13,658 bases of DNA, taken from the NCBI GenBank assembly GCA_003152595.1, contig PMAM01000112.1:17289-30946 (forward strand). The letters run 5' to 3'. Shown one piece after another: positions 12,954-13,658 of the stretch (position 1 is its first letter; the number at the start of each line of letters is the position of its first letter). Source of the DNA: Acidobacterium sp. GTDB taxonomy: Bacteria; Acidobacteriota; Terriglobia; Terriglobales; Acidobacteriaceae. Both the position numbers and the translations under genes were made by a program. The notes beneath the pieces were generated by a model, which was not told where the DNA came from, did not search any database, and saw nothing but the letters and a program-made list of their open reading frames with translations.

Positions 12954-13658
12954 TTACAGGATCCATCCCCCCCCAACCACTTCATCTTCGTCATAGAAAA
13001 CCGCCGACTGCCCAGGCGTGACCGCCCGCTGCGGCTCATCGAAGCACGCCTCCACCTCCTCCGGACCCACCCTGCGAATCGTCGCCCACGCAGGCTCGTG
13101 CCGGTGCCGAATCTTCGCCCGCACCCGCATCTCACCCTCGAGCGAAGGAATCGCGATCCAGTTCAGCTCGCGCGCGCGCAGCATACGCGTCGTCGCCTCC
13201 GCATCGGACCCAACCGTTACGCGACGCGACCCAGGCTCGATCTGGATGACGTACAGCGGATCGGGCGAAGCCACCCCGAGCCCCTTGCGCTGCCCGATCG
13301 TGAAGTTGTGAATCCCGTCGTGCTGCCCGATCACCTCACCCGTGGTCGAAACCAGCTCACCCGCCGTATCGGGAATCTCCTCACCCTGCTCATGCAGATA
13401 AGCACCGATGAACTTCTTGTAGTCGCCGCCCGGAATGAAGCAGATCTCCTGCGAGTCCGGCTTAATCGCAACAGCCAGACCATATTGCGCAGCCAGCGCG
13501 CGCACCTCAGGCTTCCGATAACCGCCAAGCGGAAACAGAGTGCGCGACAACTGCTCCTGCGTCAGGCCAAAAAGAAAGTAGGTCTGGTCCTTCGACTCAT
13601 CCACAGGCCGCGACAGAATCCATCGATTGCGCACCGGGTCGTACTCGTTACGCGCGTA
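12954..13658 (-). CDS. mnmA: tRNA-specific 2-thiouridylase MnmA, C-terminal part (runs off right edge)
   Basis: MnmA thiolates U34 of Lys, Glu and Gln tRNAs, using ATP and sulfur relayed to an active-site Cys, in the cytoplasm. The visible 234 residues begin YARNEYDPVRNRW, which corresponds to the end of the N-terminal ATP-binding domain, and continue with the hallmark DESKDQTYFLFGL. SQEICFIPGGDYKKFI contains the catalytic Cys of the family. Then come GIHNFTIGQRKGLGV and a C-terminal beta-barrel ending VTPGQSAVFYDEDEVVGGGWIL. The ATP-binding P-loop and first catalytic Cys lie beyond the right edge. A run of eight C (12967-12974 on the top strand) sits in the last codons. The gene converges on the GH20 gene across a 72-bp spacer holding the heptamer repeats. 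The frame is intact to the window edge. Confidence 0.95.
   Translation of the reverse strand, partial: YARNEYDPVRNRWILSRPVDESKDQTYFLFGLTQEQLSRTLFPLGGYRKPEVRALAAQYGLAVAIKPDSQEICFIPGGDYKKFIGAYLHEQGEEIPDTAGELVSTTGEVIGQHDGIHNFTIGQRKGLGVASPDPLYVIQIEPGSRRVTVGSDAEATTRMLRARELNWIAIPSLEGEMRVRAKIRHRHEPAWATIRRVGPEEVEACFDEPQRAVTPGQSAVFYDEDEVVGGGWIL

Noticed and set aside
1..13658. Defence system, toxin-antitoxin pair, mobile element or biosynthetic cluster
   Set aside because: No nuclease, integrase, transposase, terminal repeats, tRNA-adjacent att sites or secondary-metabolite enzymes were seen; all genes are explained by housekeeping and envelope families.

Overview
The window is GC-rich, densely coded DNA from a diderm (Gram-negative) bacterium. 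The protein style points to Acidobacteriota, class Terriglobia (Terriglobus/Granulicella/Edaphobacter-like). This rests on the LpxD, ExbB, ABC and GH20 sequences and on a short HTH plus lipoprotein pair that I associate with that group from memory, not from a search. The gene content is ordinary chromosomal housekeeping and envelope functions. I see no insertion sequence, phage, CRISPR, rRNA or tRNA gene. No stretch over 300 bases lacks a gene.

Layout. Positions 1-2993 run leftward: a small membrane protein (2592-2993), then an RND efflux adaptor (1173-2462) whose stop codon abuts the start of the RND pump gene (from 1172, running off the left edge). Positions 3096-4976 run rightward: lpxD of lipid A synthesis and a stand-alone REC-PAS regulator. 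A VOC/glyoxalase-fold gene (5082-5447) points left. Next, rightward, are a small winged-helix regulator overlapping or abutting a lipoprotein gene (5541-6238), a two-gene ABC exporter (6373-7981) and an ExbB-ExbD pair with overlapping reading frames (8055-9228). An exported M20 metallopeptidase (9239-10684, leftward) and an exported GH20 beta-N-acetylhexosaminidase (10818-12881, rightward) diverge from a 133-bp spacer. The 3' part of mnmA (12954-13658, leftward) runs off the right edge.

How they fit together: most genes serve the cell envelope. They cover export (RND, ABC), outer-membrane lipid A (LpxD), proton-motive energy transfer to the outer membrane (ExbBD) and degradation of amino sugars and peptides outside the cytoplasm (GH20, M20). 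They form several short, separate transcription units rather than one pathway.

Nothing here clearly amounts to a new system. The most interesting signals are non-coding. (1) Two degenerate 7-bp tandem arrays (ATTCCCT units) lie at two convergent gene junctions, each ending at the stop codon of the leftward gene. (2) A -10-like hexamer lies exactly 6 bp before the ATG of lpxD and of exbB, neither of which has a convincing Shine-Dalgarno, suggesting leaderless mRNAs. (3) A pair of 9-bp direct repeats lies immediately upstream of the winged-helix gene, a possible operator.
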